Below are positions 55,322 through 63,462 of a stretch of 64,000 nt of DNA, piece by piece (position 1 is the stretch's first letter; each line of letters begins with the position of its first letter). Source of the DNA: Niabella sp. (GTDB lineage Bacteria; Bacteroidota; Bacteroidia; Chitinophagales; Chitinophagaceae); the NCBI GenBank assembly GCA_017744715.1, contig JAGIAT010000004.1, positions 471,612 to 535,611 of the forward strand, read 5' to 3'. The notes beneath the pieces are model-generated. The model did not search any database, was not told the origin of the DNA, and saw only the letters and a program-made list of their open reading frames with translations. The translations under genes and the position numbers were made by a program.

Positions 55322-56719
55322 TTAATCATGGGCCTGCCCGGGGTTGGGATTCGGATTCTTTTCATAAACGTTGAAATCCGTCAGCCACAGGGATTCATTT
55401 TTTAACAACGGGCTTTGTCCAACCGGAACCCGGTCCAGCCGGCCGCCGGCAAGGCTCCTGTAAATGCCATACTTATTACGCATGTAAGAACTCCCTTTTC
55501 TCCACATATCAATATTTTCGTCTTTAAAATCCACCAGTACCTTGCCATCCCTTACACGAACGATTTTACAGGAATAATATCCGTTGTGCGTATAATGCAC
55601 TTCTTCCTTTACCTGCACCCATTCGTCCTCAAAATCAGCAAGCGGTATGTTATCTACAATCGTTCCCTTGCCGGTGCTGGCCCCGTCAACAGAATGAATG
55701 ATCTGTATCCGTTTATTGCCCCCGCTGCTGCTGGCACGCGGTGTAATTGTAATCAGCGGGCTTCCGTTATTGGGACCATCCTGCGCTTTCAGCTGATGAA
55801 TATGACAAAAGCTGGTGGTAGGCTGAAATCCTTTGGGCAGTTTAAATTTCCATTCCAGCAACTGCCACTCATCCCAGTTACCCTGCACCTTCGCCCAGGT
55901 GGTATTATTGGTAGCCGATTTCATTTCATTCCGCTGACGGTCTACCGTTCCCGAACTGCAGCGATCGCCATCAATCACCGGATCAATATGGAGATTGAAA
56001 CGGAAGACATACTTATTAAAGAACGGATCCAGTTCCGTATCGCAATGAACGCCATCCGCGTGCCCGCCATAACCGCCGCTGCAATTCGGATGCTCAGAAT
56101 AATCGAACCCGAAGGTTTTCATATATGTGTTGATCTCATTGTATTTTTTTCCGGGCATTGTTGAATCGGATTGCATAGAAGCGGTAAGCCGGTAGCCCCG
56201 CAGGCCGGGCCCCTGCAAACTCAATGCACTGCAACTTGTTCCGGATTTAACCCATCCTGTTGTGTTCACCCGTGCATAAACCGTATCCAGCCTTAGCTCC
56301 ACCACGTATTGACCGGCTGCTCCCAGTTCCTCAAACTTTACAAAATTGGATGCCGGAATATCACAGGTGGTATTCCCATTGGTATTTTTTAACCGGTCCG
56401 TCCAGTCAACACCGTTTACCCGGGCCGATACGATATTCTTAATGGTGGGACCGCCCTCCTCCGGGTTTCCCAGGTCCAGTATAAAATAACCAATATCCTT
56501 TGCATTACCCGTTTTTGTGATGGTATAGGTCCATACATAATCATCCACCGCCTGTGGCGTACTCAGGCTAACCTTATAACTGCCGGAATTTTGAGAACCG
56601 GACCGGGTATTTTTATCCGCAGCACCTATTTCGCTGCTGAGCGGATTTTTGGTACCACAGGCAAAAACAGACAGGCCCAGGGCAATAATGATGAAGCTCA
56701 CCGTTGATTTTTTTTTCAT
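55322..56719 (-). CDS. Jelly-roll polysaccharide-lyase-like lipoprotein
   Basis: 465 residues. Lipobox ALGLSVFACGTK gives Cys21, so the protein is probably surface- or periplasm-anchored. Residues 45-190 form an unrecognised domain. From ~200 a concanavalin-like jelly roll is suggested by 'KYVFRFNLHIDPVIDGDRC', 'VDRQRNEMKSAT' (the R.E.K strand typical of PL7/PL20-type lyases), 'LEWKFKLPKGFQPTTSFCHI', 'HQLKAQDGPNNGSPLITITP', and 'YGIYRSLAGGRLDRV'. A lyase making unsaturated products would fit the downstream GH105, but the family assignment is tentative. First gene of the minus-strand pectin operon. Confidence 0.65.
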   Translation of the reverse strand: MKKKSTVSFIIIALGLSVFACGTKNPLSSEIGAADKNTRSGSQNSGSYKVSLSTPQAVDDYVWTYTITKTGNAKDIGYFILDLGNPEEGGPTIKNIVSARVNGVDWTDRLKNTNGNTTCDIPASNFVKFEELGAAGQYVVELRLDTVYARVNTTGWVKSGTSCSALSLQGPGLRGYRLTASMQSDSTMPGKKYNEINTYMKTFGFDYSEHPNCSGGYGGHADGVHCDTELDPFFNKYVFRFNLHIDPVIDGDRCSSGTVDRQRNEMKSATNNTTWAKVQGNWDEWQLLEWKFKLPKGFQPTTSFCHIHQLKAQDGPNNGSPLITITPRASSSGGNKRIQIIHSVDGASTGKGTIVDNIPLADFEDEWVQVKEEVHYTHNGYYSCKIVRVRDGKVLVDFKDENIDMWRKGSSYMRNKYGIYRSLAGGRLDRVPVGQSPLLKNESLWLTDFNVYEKNPNPNPGQAHD

Positions 56720-56884
56720 ACTGTAATGATTTATTTGCTGAATATCGATGTTCCTGTTATTGACAGCCGTTCACCTTTCTGTTGAAAAACAACCCGCGCA
56801 TGCCCGGGAGGTTCAACAGTATTCAACACAGAGGGCCTTGTTCCTTTACACGTAATCCAATAGCCAGGCTTCTAAAAAACGCCC

Positions 56885-56932
56885 AATCGTTTGCACATTA
56901 TGCAAATAAAAACGTTTTTACAGCAAACGATT
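56885..56932. promoter_or_regulatory. Inverted GCAAACGATT pair upstream of araC paralogue 2
   Basis: AATCGTTTGC (56,885-56,894) and its exact reverse complement GCAAACGATT (56,923-56,932) flank a central palindrome AAAAACGTTTTT (56,908-56,919). They lie in the 315-bp gap between the divergent pectin operon and the AraC gene, so they could control both. The rest of 56,720-57,034 shows nothing else. Confidence 0.6.
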
Positions 56933-57034
56933 TTTCTATATTATCCAACTACTAAGCAATTTTAGCCTCAGCAAACGGCACTATGTGTTTCTGATGTATA
57001 TTTCATTACAATTTCTTGTCAACATAAATTCGGG

Positions 57035-57906
57035 ATGAAACCGCAAGTACTAAAAATGGCCAATAAGCCGGGAACTTCTTTTGAGTTAAGACGAGATCGG
57101 GTACCTGTTAATAATCGATGGCATTACCACCGGGAAGTAGAGCTGATCTATATCGTCAGCGGCTCGGGAACCCTTTTAACCGGCAATCATGTACACCGGT
57201 TTTCAGCAGGCACCATGTGCATCATAGGCGCAGGCACCCCCCCCATTACTGGCGGTTTGATAACTGGCATTTTGGCCCTGATAATACACCGATAGATGTT
57301 ATGGCCGTTCATTTTCCTGAAATATTCTGGGGGCAATATTTCCTGAACCTGCCGGAAAACAACGACATCCGGCAGCTGCTTGAAAAGGCCAAAAGAGGAA
57401 TCATGATACAGGGCAGCATCCAATCACTGCTTCCCGCCTTTACGTACATGCTGGGCATCAGCGGCCCTTATCGCATTATTTCACTCATTGCATTGCTTTC
57501 AAAAATAGCCAACTGGCCAAACGTTACTTCCCTGGTTGCTGAACCGATTTCAGTAACCCACGGAATGCAGGACGAACGCCGCATCAACGCCATTTATGAA
57601 TATACAATGAAGCACTTTAAGAGGGCCATCTGCCTGCCGGAGATCGCAAAGATAGCCGGCGTTACCCCAAATGCATTTTGCCGGTACTTTAAACAAAGAA
57701 CCAGCAAAACCTATTCACAGTTTATTAAAGAACTTCGTATAAGCTATGTGTGTAAACAACTGGAAGAAACCGACCGCTCTGTAAAAGCGCTGTGCTTTGA
57801 AAGCGGCTTTACCAATATGGCATCGTTTCACAGGTTTTTCAAACATATAACGGGCCTGAGTCCGCTGTCTTACCAAAAGGCATACAGGCCCGGAGTAGCA
57901 TCATGA
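57035..57906 (+). pseudogene. AraC-family regulator split by a frameshift in a run of eight C
   Basis: The reading frame from the ATG at 57,035 codes for MKPQVLKMANKPGTSFELRR and the cupin core (NNRWHYHREVELIYIVSGSG) up to the C-run at 57,237-57,244, then runs into a stop at 57,295. The continuation (PHYWRFDNWHFGPDN..., then the AraC HTH 'ICLPEIAKIAGVTPNAFCRY', 'CFESGFTNMASFHRFFK') is in the -1 frame to 57,906. With six or nine C the frame is whole and matches the paralogue at 40,574 (GPNLPHYWRF). Options are phase variation, -1 ribosomal slippage on the C-run, a recent mutation, or a sequencing error. It stands 35 bp before the beta-helix gene. Confidence 0.85.
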
Positions 57907-57940
57907 CCACCGGATTATTAATACTTTTATCGGAATAATT

Positions 57941-60757
57941 ATGAAATTTCAGACGCTTGTTATTTTAACACTCTTATGCTTTACTGCCAATGTTTTGAGT
58001 GCGCAATCAACCTGGTTTGAAAACGCCCGGTACGTTACCGGCGTTGAAAAGGACACGCTGCACATCGTTTCCGGCAGCACCTACGCATTCACGGTGGACA
58101 CGCCGGAAGATGGCGGCCTTATTTCAACTGCGCCTTCCGCCACCGCCCTGATGGCCGACATACGGAAAGAGCCCGGTAAGTATACGTTGTATGCCTCAGA
58201 CGGAACGCCCAAAACATCCGGCACCGTCAGCACCGGAGACCGGCTGAAAGCGGAAGACCCCAAAGGAACGTTCCGTTCCTTTTTTATAAAGCTGGTTCCA
58301 AAAGCACTGGGCGGGCAACTTATTGTGGAGGGAAAAAGCAGGACCGTTAGCACGACCTCTGACCTAACCCTCCTTTACACGGCCGGACAACGCAGCCCCA
58401 ATGCAACGGTGACCATTTCCCTGCCTGCCGGCGTAAAAGCATCCATGCAGCATACAACGGTAAACATCATCGGGCGCGGCGATGTATTGCTAAAAGACCT
58501 CGAACAGCAATCGCCCGGAAGATCCGGTACGGGTTATCCTTATACTAAAACAGGGCGGGTGCAGCTTTCCGGCGACGGGCGCACGCTATTGCTAACGCAG
58601 CTGGACCTGCGCCCCGCCAACGGACCCGATGTTAAAATTGTGCTGCGCAATGTGCAATGGTCAAAAACCGGAAATTATACGTTTAAAGCCCGGTACACAA
58701 CCACATTGCCCGAAGTTTTGAGCAGCACCGACGCCGTAGCTACGGTAACCGTTACCGGTATGATTTCCGATCTGACGCGGGTTCCTCAAAAAACAGGCGC
58801 CTACCATGAAACACCCGGTTTTTATACTACCGCAGAATTACAGTGGCCACGGGCGGCAATCCCCGGAGCTTTTGTAGAACAATCCCTCGATTCCGGGAAA
58901 ACCTGGGCGCCCGCAAAAGCCGTCATCCGGCCCAACGAAGGAAAGGCACTCCTGGCCGGCCTCCCGCCCGATCAGTTTTACTTATTCCGTTTGCAGGTTG
59001 GCAGCGGCCTCCACAAAGGCGCATCCAACCGCGTTGCCTTCTACTCTGGAAAGATCGACATCAAACATTTTGGCATCACCGGCAAGGGCGAAACAGACGA
59101 TACCGAAGCCATAAACAGGGCCATCCGCCAGGTACATGACTGGGGAGGCGGCACCCTCTTCATCAGCAAAGGGACCTACAATATCCGGACGGCCCATTTA
59201 CTGAGCAATGTATGGCTTTACGTTGCAGCAGGTGCCGTTATAAAAGCGCTTAAGGGCGGCGATGCCCCGGAAACAACCTGGTACAGCGATAAAAAATACC
59301 GCTCTGGTTTATCGCCAACAGACAGGGGCCCCTATGAAGACCCGGAAAACTGGCTTACCAAGCAGGATGTAGGACATACGTTTTTTAGAAATGCCATGTT
59401 CTTTGGTGAGCGGGTTGATAATATCAAGATCGTTGGCAACGGGTACATTACCGGAAACGGGAACCTTGCTACCAGTGACAAGGTAATGAACAATGCCCCG
59501 GACAACCGTTGCGATAAAATGTTTTCATTGAAACTCTGTACCAACATTGAAATTGGCGGCATCCGGCGTACCGAAGACCTGTGGTACGACAGCACCCGGG
59601 ATGCGCCCTATTATATCTTAAAAGACAACAAAAAAGATTTCGATACCGGCAATATGCTCCATATAGACCGTGCCGGTCATTTTGTATTGCTGGCAACCGG
59701 AACGGATACGATTTATATGCACGACACTTATTTTGCCAAAAACAACACTTCCAGTGCTCGGGACATCTACGATTTTATGAGTTGCAATGAGGTAACCGTA
59801 ACCAATATTTATTCAAAAGTGAGTTCGGATGATATTGTGAAGCCCGGGTCCGATTGTTCGCTGGGGTTTACAAGACCCGCAAAGCACTACAAGGTGCGCA
59901 ACATCATTGGCGACACCAATTGTAACCTGTTTCAGATAGGTTCCGAAACGGCCGATGACATCACCGATATCTGCGTGGATAATATTTATGTGCTGGGCGC
60001 CAATAAAGCAGGCTTTTCCATCTCCACCAATGATGGCGGCCACGTCCGCAACATCCACCTCAATTGCGCGCATACCGGCGTGCTGCACCATCGCTCAAAG
60101 ATGCTGCGCGCCTATACCCCGTTCTTTATATCCATTTCCAACAGGGGGCGCGTGCTGGGCGCCCATGCGCAGCTTTACCGGTTTAATGAAAACGGGAACA
60201 TCCGTAATGAACTGCTGGTAACCAATGTGAATATCGGAACCGTTGAAAACATCCTTTTAAACGGTACAGACATTGCTGAAGTATACGCAGGCAGTTCATT
60301 TGGCAAAGAAGGCAAACGCTGGGCGGCATACAATGGCAGCCAGCGAACCGCCACTCCCATTGTTGCGGGCTACCGCCTCCCCGGTTCAAAAGACCTGGTA
60401 AGCGGTAAGCCCTTCCGGTTGCCGAACGGCATGCATACCGGCTATATAAAGAATATTTCGTTTAACGATATATCTGTGCAGGTAAAAGGCGGCCATCCGG
60501 CAGCCGATACAACCGCCAACCCTCCCGAACTGGGCGTGGGCCAGTACAATGCTTCCAACTTAAAGCTTCAGCCGTCCTGGGGCATGTGGGCGCGCCATGT
60601 ACAAAATCTTACCATCAAAAATTCCGTTTTCAGGGCTGAAGCGCCGGATCACCGCTATACCATTTATCTCGATGATGTTAAGAATGTGCAACTGATAAAC
60701 AACCAGGCGCCCCAACATACCGGGCCATTCATCAGACAAAAGGAAACGGTTGAATGA
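57941..60757 (+). CDS. Large secreted beta-helix (GH28-related) protein
   Basis: 938 residues. Signal peptide about 1-21 (LSAQS). Residues ~22-270 and 270-380 look like beta-sandwich modules (VDTPEDGG... and a fibronectin-like 'AELQWPRAAIPGAFVEQSLD'). From ~385 the GH28/pectate-lyase opening 'DIKHFGITGKGETDDTEAIN' leads into a beta-helix with 'YSKVSSDDIVKPGSDC' and 'CNLFQIGSETADDITDI'. The DD pair (SSDD) and GSE station correspond to GH28 active-site positions. Twice the usual GH28 length because of the N-terminal modules. Probably a pectin-degrading enzyme of this locus. Follows the AraC gene by 34 bp. Confidence 0.82.
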   Translation: MKFQTLVILTLLCFTANVLSAQSTWFENARYVTGVEKDTLHIVSGSTYAFTVDTPEDGGLISTAPSATALMADIRKEPGKYTLYASDGTPKTSGTVSTGDRLKAEDPKGTFRSFFIKLVPKALGGQLIVEGKSRTVSTTSDLTLLYTAGQRSPNATVTISLPAGVKASMQHTTVNIIGRGDVLLKDLEQQSPGRSGTGYPYTKTGRVQLSGDGRTLLLTQLDLRPANGPDVKIVLRNVQWSKTGNYTFKARYTTTLPEVLSSTDAVATVTVTGMISDLTRVPQKTGAYHETPGFYTTAELQWPRAAIPGAFVEQSLDSGKTWAPAKAVIRPNEGKALLAGLPPDQFYLFRLQVGSGLHKGASNRVAFYSGKIDIKHFGITGKGETDDTEAINRAIRQVHDWGGGTLFISKGTYNIRTAHLLSNVWLYVAAGAVIKALKGGDAPETTWYSDKKYRSGLSPTDRGPYEDPENWLTKQDVGHTFFRNAMFFGERVDNIKIVGNGYITGNGNLATSDKVMNNAPDNRCDKMFSLKLCTNIEIGGIRRTEDLWYDSTRDAPYYILKDNKKDFDTGNMLHIDRAGHFVLLATGTDTIYMHDTYFAKNNTSSARDIYDFMSCNEVTVTNIYSKVSSDDIVKPGSDCSLGFTRPAKHYKVRNIIGDTNCNLFQIGSETADDITDICVDNIYVLGANKAGFSISTNDGGHVRNIHLNCAHTGVLHHRSKMLRAYTPFFISISNRGRVLGAHAQLYRFNENGNIRNELLVTNVNIGTVENILLNGTDIAEVYAGSSFGKEGKRWAAYNGSQRTATPIVAGYRLPGSKDLVSGKPFRLPNGMHTGYIKNISFNDISVQVKGGHPAADTTANPPELGVGQYNASNLKLQPSWGMWARHVQNLTIKNSVFRAEAPDHRYTIYLDDVKNVQLINNQAPQHTGPFIRQKETVE

Positions 60758-60917
60758 ATGGTTCAATAATCCAGGTGAGTGAACCTGCATGATTTACGCA
60801 CTCAAAAAACAAAAAATTAAAAGCGTTAACTCATTAACGGCATCACTAAAATTAGCGATCCGGTTTTTTTTACCATTTTATTCATAAATTTATTCCCGTT
60901 TGCTTTATAAACCTGCA

Positions 60918-60960
60918 GCCTCAATTCCGGTCATTCGTACATTGGAATTGAGGCTTTTTT
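60918..60960 (+). terminator. Terminator after the beta-helix gene
   Basis: GCCTCAATTCC (60,918-60,928) pairs perfectly with GGAATTGAGGC (60,944-60,954), followed by TTTTTT. A second hairpin without a U-tract follows: ATTTCCAATTGCTG (60,966-60,979) against CAGCAGTTGGAAAT (60,991-61,004). Confidence 0.88.
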
Positions 60961-61028
60961 CAGGTATTTCCAATTGCTGTGCAGTGATTCCAGCAGTTGG
61001 AAATTTCATAATTTCAGAAAAATTATTA

Positions 61029-61047
61029 ATGAATGGGCCCGATATGT
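61029..61047 (+). repeat. Degenerate copy of the 26.2-kb tRNA-like sequence
   Basis: ATGAATGGGCCCGATATGT matches 26,214-26,232 (ATGAATGGGTTCGATATTT) at 16 of 19 bases, including the same loss of CAC and extra AT compared with tRNA-Glu. An ACCAG follows nearby (61,053-61,057). It lies in the gene-free stretch 60,758-61,213, just past the pectin locus. Confidence 0.4.
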
Positions 61048-61213
61048 TACTGCACCAGATCTGGCAACTACTTTAAATTGTGGCATATAGGCGGGCATCT
61101 CCAACGGATTCGTCTTTACGTAGCCTGCCGGCCAAAATCATGAGCCCCGGTTGTATTGCTGGTCCTTTTGCGGCTATATTGCATATAGAAGCTACCTTTG
61201 TTAAAACATCAAG

Positions 61214-62323
61214 ATGCCTTTTTATCACTACATCCAAACCAACACTGCAGCCGGCAAACGCACATTAAATCGCCTTCTGGCGCTGCGCAAAAAATTGCAG
61301 GCAGAAATTCCCGCAAAGCAGCTGGAAACCAACCTGCTGCTGGCCACCTGGAACATACGCGAATTTGATTCACCGGCATATGGGATGCGACTTACAGAAT
61401 CCTTTTATTATATTGCCGAAATCATCGCCCGTTTTGATTTGGTGGCTATCCAGGAAGTAAGGGATGACCTTCGCGCCCTCAAATACCTGCTTAAAATATT
61501 GGGCGGTCATTGGAGTTATGTGGTTACAGACATAACAGCCGGAAACCAGGGCAATAAAGAGCGCCTTGCGTTCGTTTTCGACACCCGCAAAGTAAGGTTT
61601 GGCGGCCTCGCCGGCGAAATGGTACTGCCACCCTTTGAAAAAAAAGATCCCCAGACAGGGCAAACCATTTATGAGTCGGTTAGTCAGCTTGCGCGTACAC
61701 CCTATACCTGTGGTTTTACAGCCGGGTGGACAAACTTTCAGCTTACCACTGTTCACATCTTATATGGCCAGGACAGCGCCAATAACCCCGATAGGGTCAA
61801 AGAAATTGAAACCATTGCACAAACGCTTTCAAAACGCGCCGACGGCGCCACCGAATGGTCAAACAATAATGTATTGCTGGGGGATTTCAATATTTATAAA
61901 CCATCCGACATGACCTATGCCGCAATCGTAAATGCAGGGTTCACCATTCCCCAGGAATTGCAGCACCTTCCATCAAATGCCATCAAGAATAAATTTTATG
62001 ACCAGATAGCGTTTAAAACAAGGCCCGGGCTTTTTGAAACCACCGGCAGGGCAGGCGTTTTTGACTATTATAACACGGTATTTCGACCTGAAGATGAAAC
62101 CGAATATATTCCAGAAATGGGAGACGCTTATTTTAAAACAGACGCCGGCACTCCCCGCACCAACAAAGCCGCTTATTATAAAACCTACTGGCGTACGCAC
62201 CAGATGTCAGATCATCTGCCTATGTGGGTGGAGATCTCTATCGACCACACAGATGCTTATTTATCCTCCAGGTTATTGCCACCGCAACAGCAGGAGCCGC
62301 CAGTTTCCGAAAACGGAAATTAA
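61214..62323 (+). CDS. Endonuclease/exonuclease/phosphatase-fold protein
   Basis: 369 residues without a signal peptide. DNase I-like fold motifs: 'LLATWNIREF' (Asn47), 'VAIQEVRDD' (Glu81), 'TTVHILYG' (His181), 'LLGDFNIY' (Asp224, Asn226) and 'MSDHLPMW' (Asp333-His334). All metal- and phosphate-binding stations are intact, so it should be an active phosphodiesterase or nuclease. The family includes nucleases, sphingomyelinases and phosphatases; the substrate here is unknown. It stands alone between the pectin island and a TIR-like gene. The gene-free 449 bp after it (62,324-62,772) hold no feature I can support. Confidence 0.87.
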   Translation: MPFYHYIQTNTAAGKRTLNRLLALRKKLQAEIPAKQLETNLLLATWNIREFDSPAYGMRLTESFYYIAEIIARFDLVAIQEVRDDLRALKYLLKILGGHWSYVVTDITAGNQGNKERLAFVFDTRKVRFGGLAGEMVLPPFEKKDPQTGQTIYESVSQLARTPYTCGFTAGWTNFQLTTVHILYGQDSANNPDRVKEIETIAQTLSKRADGATEWSNNNVLLGDFNIYKPSDMTYAAIVNAGFTIPQELQHLPSNAIKNKFYDQIAFKTRPGLFETTGRAGVFDYYNTVFRPEDETEYIPEMGDAYFKTDAGTPRTNKAAYYKTYWRTHQMSDHLPMWVEISIDHTDAYLSSRLLPPQQQEPPVSENGN

Positions 62324-62772
62324 TTGCCTAAATGCGCCGTTCTCCATGATTGGCTGCGATTTGAGCCACACTAAATGCCTAAACCCAACAAGCTTATTAA
62401 TGGAAACACATTTTTCCGTACAATAGACCCTTTCACACCTGGCTGCGCAACACGATTTTTGAAGCAACCGGAATACGTCCTTTTCTTTTGCGTCATGCCT
62501 CCAAAACCTGCTGCCACCCGCGGCGTTAAAAAACGGAGGTAATGGTTGAGGTGATGGAATATTATGAATGCACAGCTGTAACCCCGTTTGAGATTTAATA
62601 AGCGCCGTTAGCACCAACTCTGTAGCCTGATGGTACATAAAAAGGGCCAGTTCTATTTCCGAATATGCAATTTCCTCATCTTTTTTTGCTGCCTTTTTAC
62701 CCAGGAGTTATCCTCTCTGGAATAGCCTGAAAGACTTTTATAGGTAATTTTTGTTTCCACTGCAGCAATCGT

Positions 62773-63462
62773 TTATAAATCCTTAATGTCTATTTCATAT
62801 CCCTTGGCTACCATTTCTTTTGCTAAAGTCAATGCAGCCTCTTTTACATCATCTTTAAACGGTATGTAAATCAGCCCCTGGATATCAGAGGGCCTCTCCA
62901 TATTAATTTGGTCTTTTAAAAGAATTGCCACTTTGTCTCTGCCTAACATAGAAAGCATCATGCCCAATTCAAGAACAACATTCTGTCTTGCTCTAAATGC
63001 CTTTTCATCTTCATGATCTTTTCTGTAACCTTCATCATCGGGTGTTGCTAAAACAATACAGAAATTGGCTGTTGATGTGTATTTTTCTAATTTCTCAATT
63101 ATAGTCTGGCCTTCAGATGGTAATTGATCAAGTATAAGAGGTTTAAGATTCCATCTACGAAGCATCGCTTCCAGTTGCGTTCGACAGTCTGCATCATGCC
63201 CATATACTACAAATACTTCTGTTGCATTTTGCCTTGCGGTATTTTGTCCAACCTTATAGGAAATTGGTTGATTGGTGTTTAACCCCAAAATGTGTTTTAC
63301 AGGTTCTGAATTCTGCCCTTGAACATTAATCTTTCCTGTATTAAACAGATTTACAATAGCACTATTGCTAAGCCTTAACTGTGTGCCATTACTTATGTCT
63401 TTTTCTCCGGTTATTAAAAAACCATGAGCAACTAAAAGTTCCTTTAATTCTTGTATGTCCAT
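62773..63462 (-). CDS. TIR-like (PF10137-type) protein with N-terminal sensor-like domain
   Basis: 229 residues from the ATG at 63,462 (MDIQELKELLVAHGFLITGE); the open frame extends 18 more codons without support. Residues ~83-225 are the 'predicted nucleotide-binding, TIR-like' domain: 'EVFVVYGHDADCRTQLEAML', 'PSEGQTIIEKLEKY', 'FCIVLATPDDEGY', and 'RARQNVVLELGMMLSMLGRD', in which Glu165 sits at the NADase catalytic position. The first ~60 residues, with 'LRLSNSAIVNLFNTGKINVQ', resemble the TBP-like sheet of RNase HIII and related nucleic-acid-binding modules. In CBASS and Pycsar systems this TIR type destroys NAD+ as an abortive-infection effector. No cyclase or partner is adjacent. Defence role is inferred. 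Confidence 0.8.
   Translation of the reverse strand: MDIQELKELLVAHGFLITGEKDISNGTQLRLSNSAIVNLFNTGKINVQGQNSEPVKHILGLNTNQPISYKVGQNTARQNATEVFVVYGHDADCRTQLEAMLRRWNLKPLILDQLPSEGQTIIEKLEKYTSTANFCIVLATPDDEGYRKDHEDEKAFRARQNVVLELGMMLSMLGRDKVAILLKDQINMERPSDIQGLIYIPFKDDVKEAALTLAKEMVAKGYEIDIKDL

Noticed and set aside
62273..62638. Minus-strand open frame of 121 codons
   Set aside because: It overlaps the end of the EEP-fold gene, lacks a good start, and shows no family likeness.
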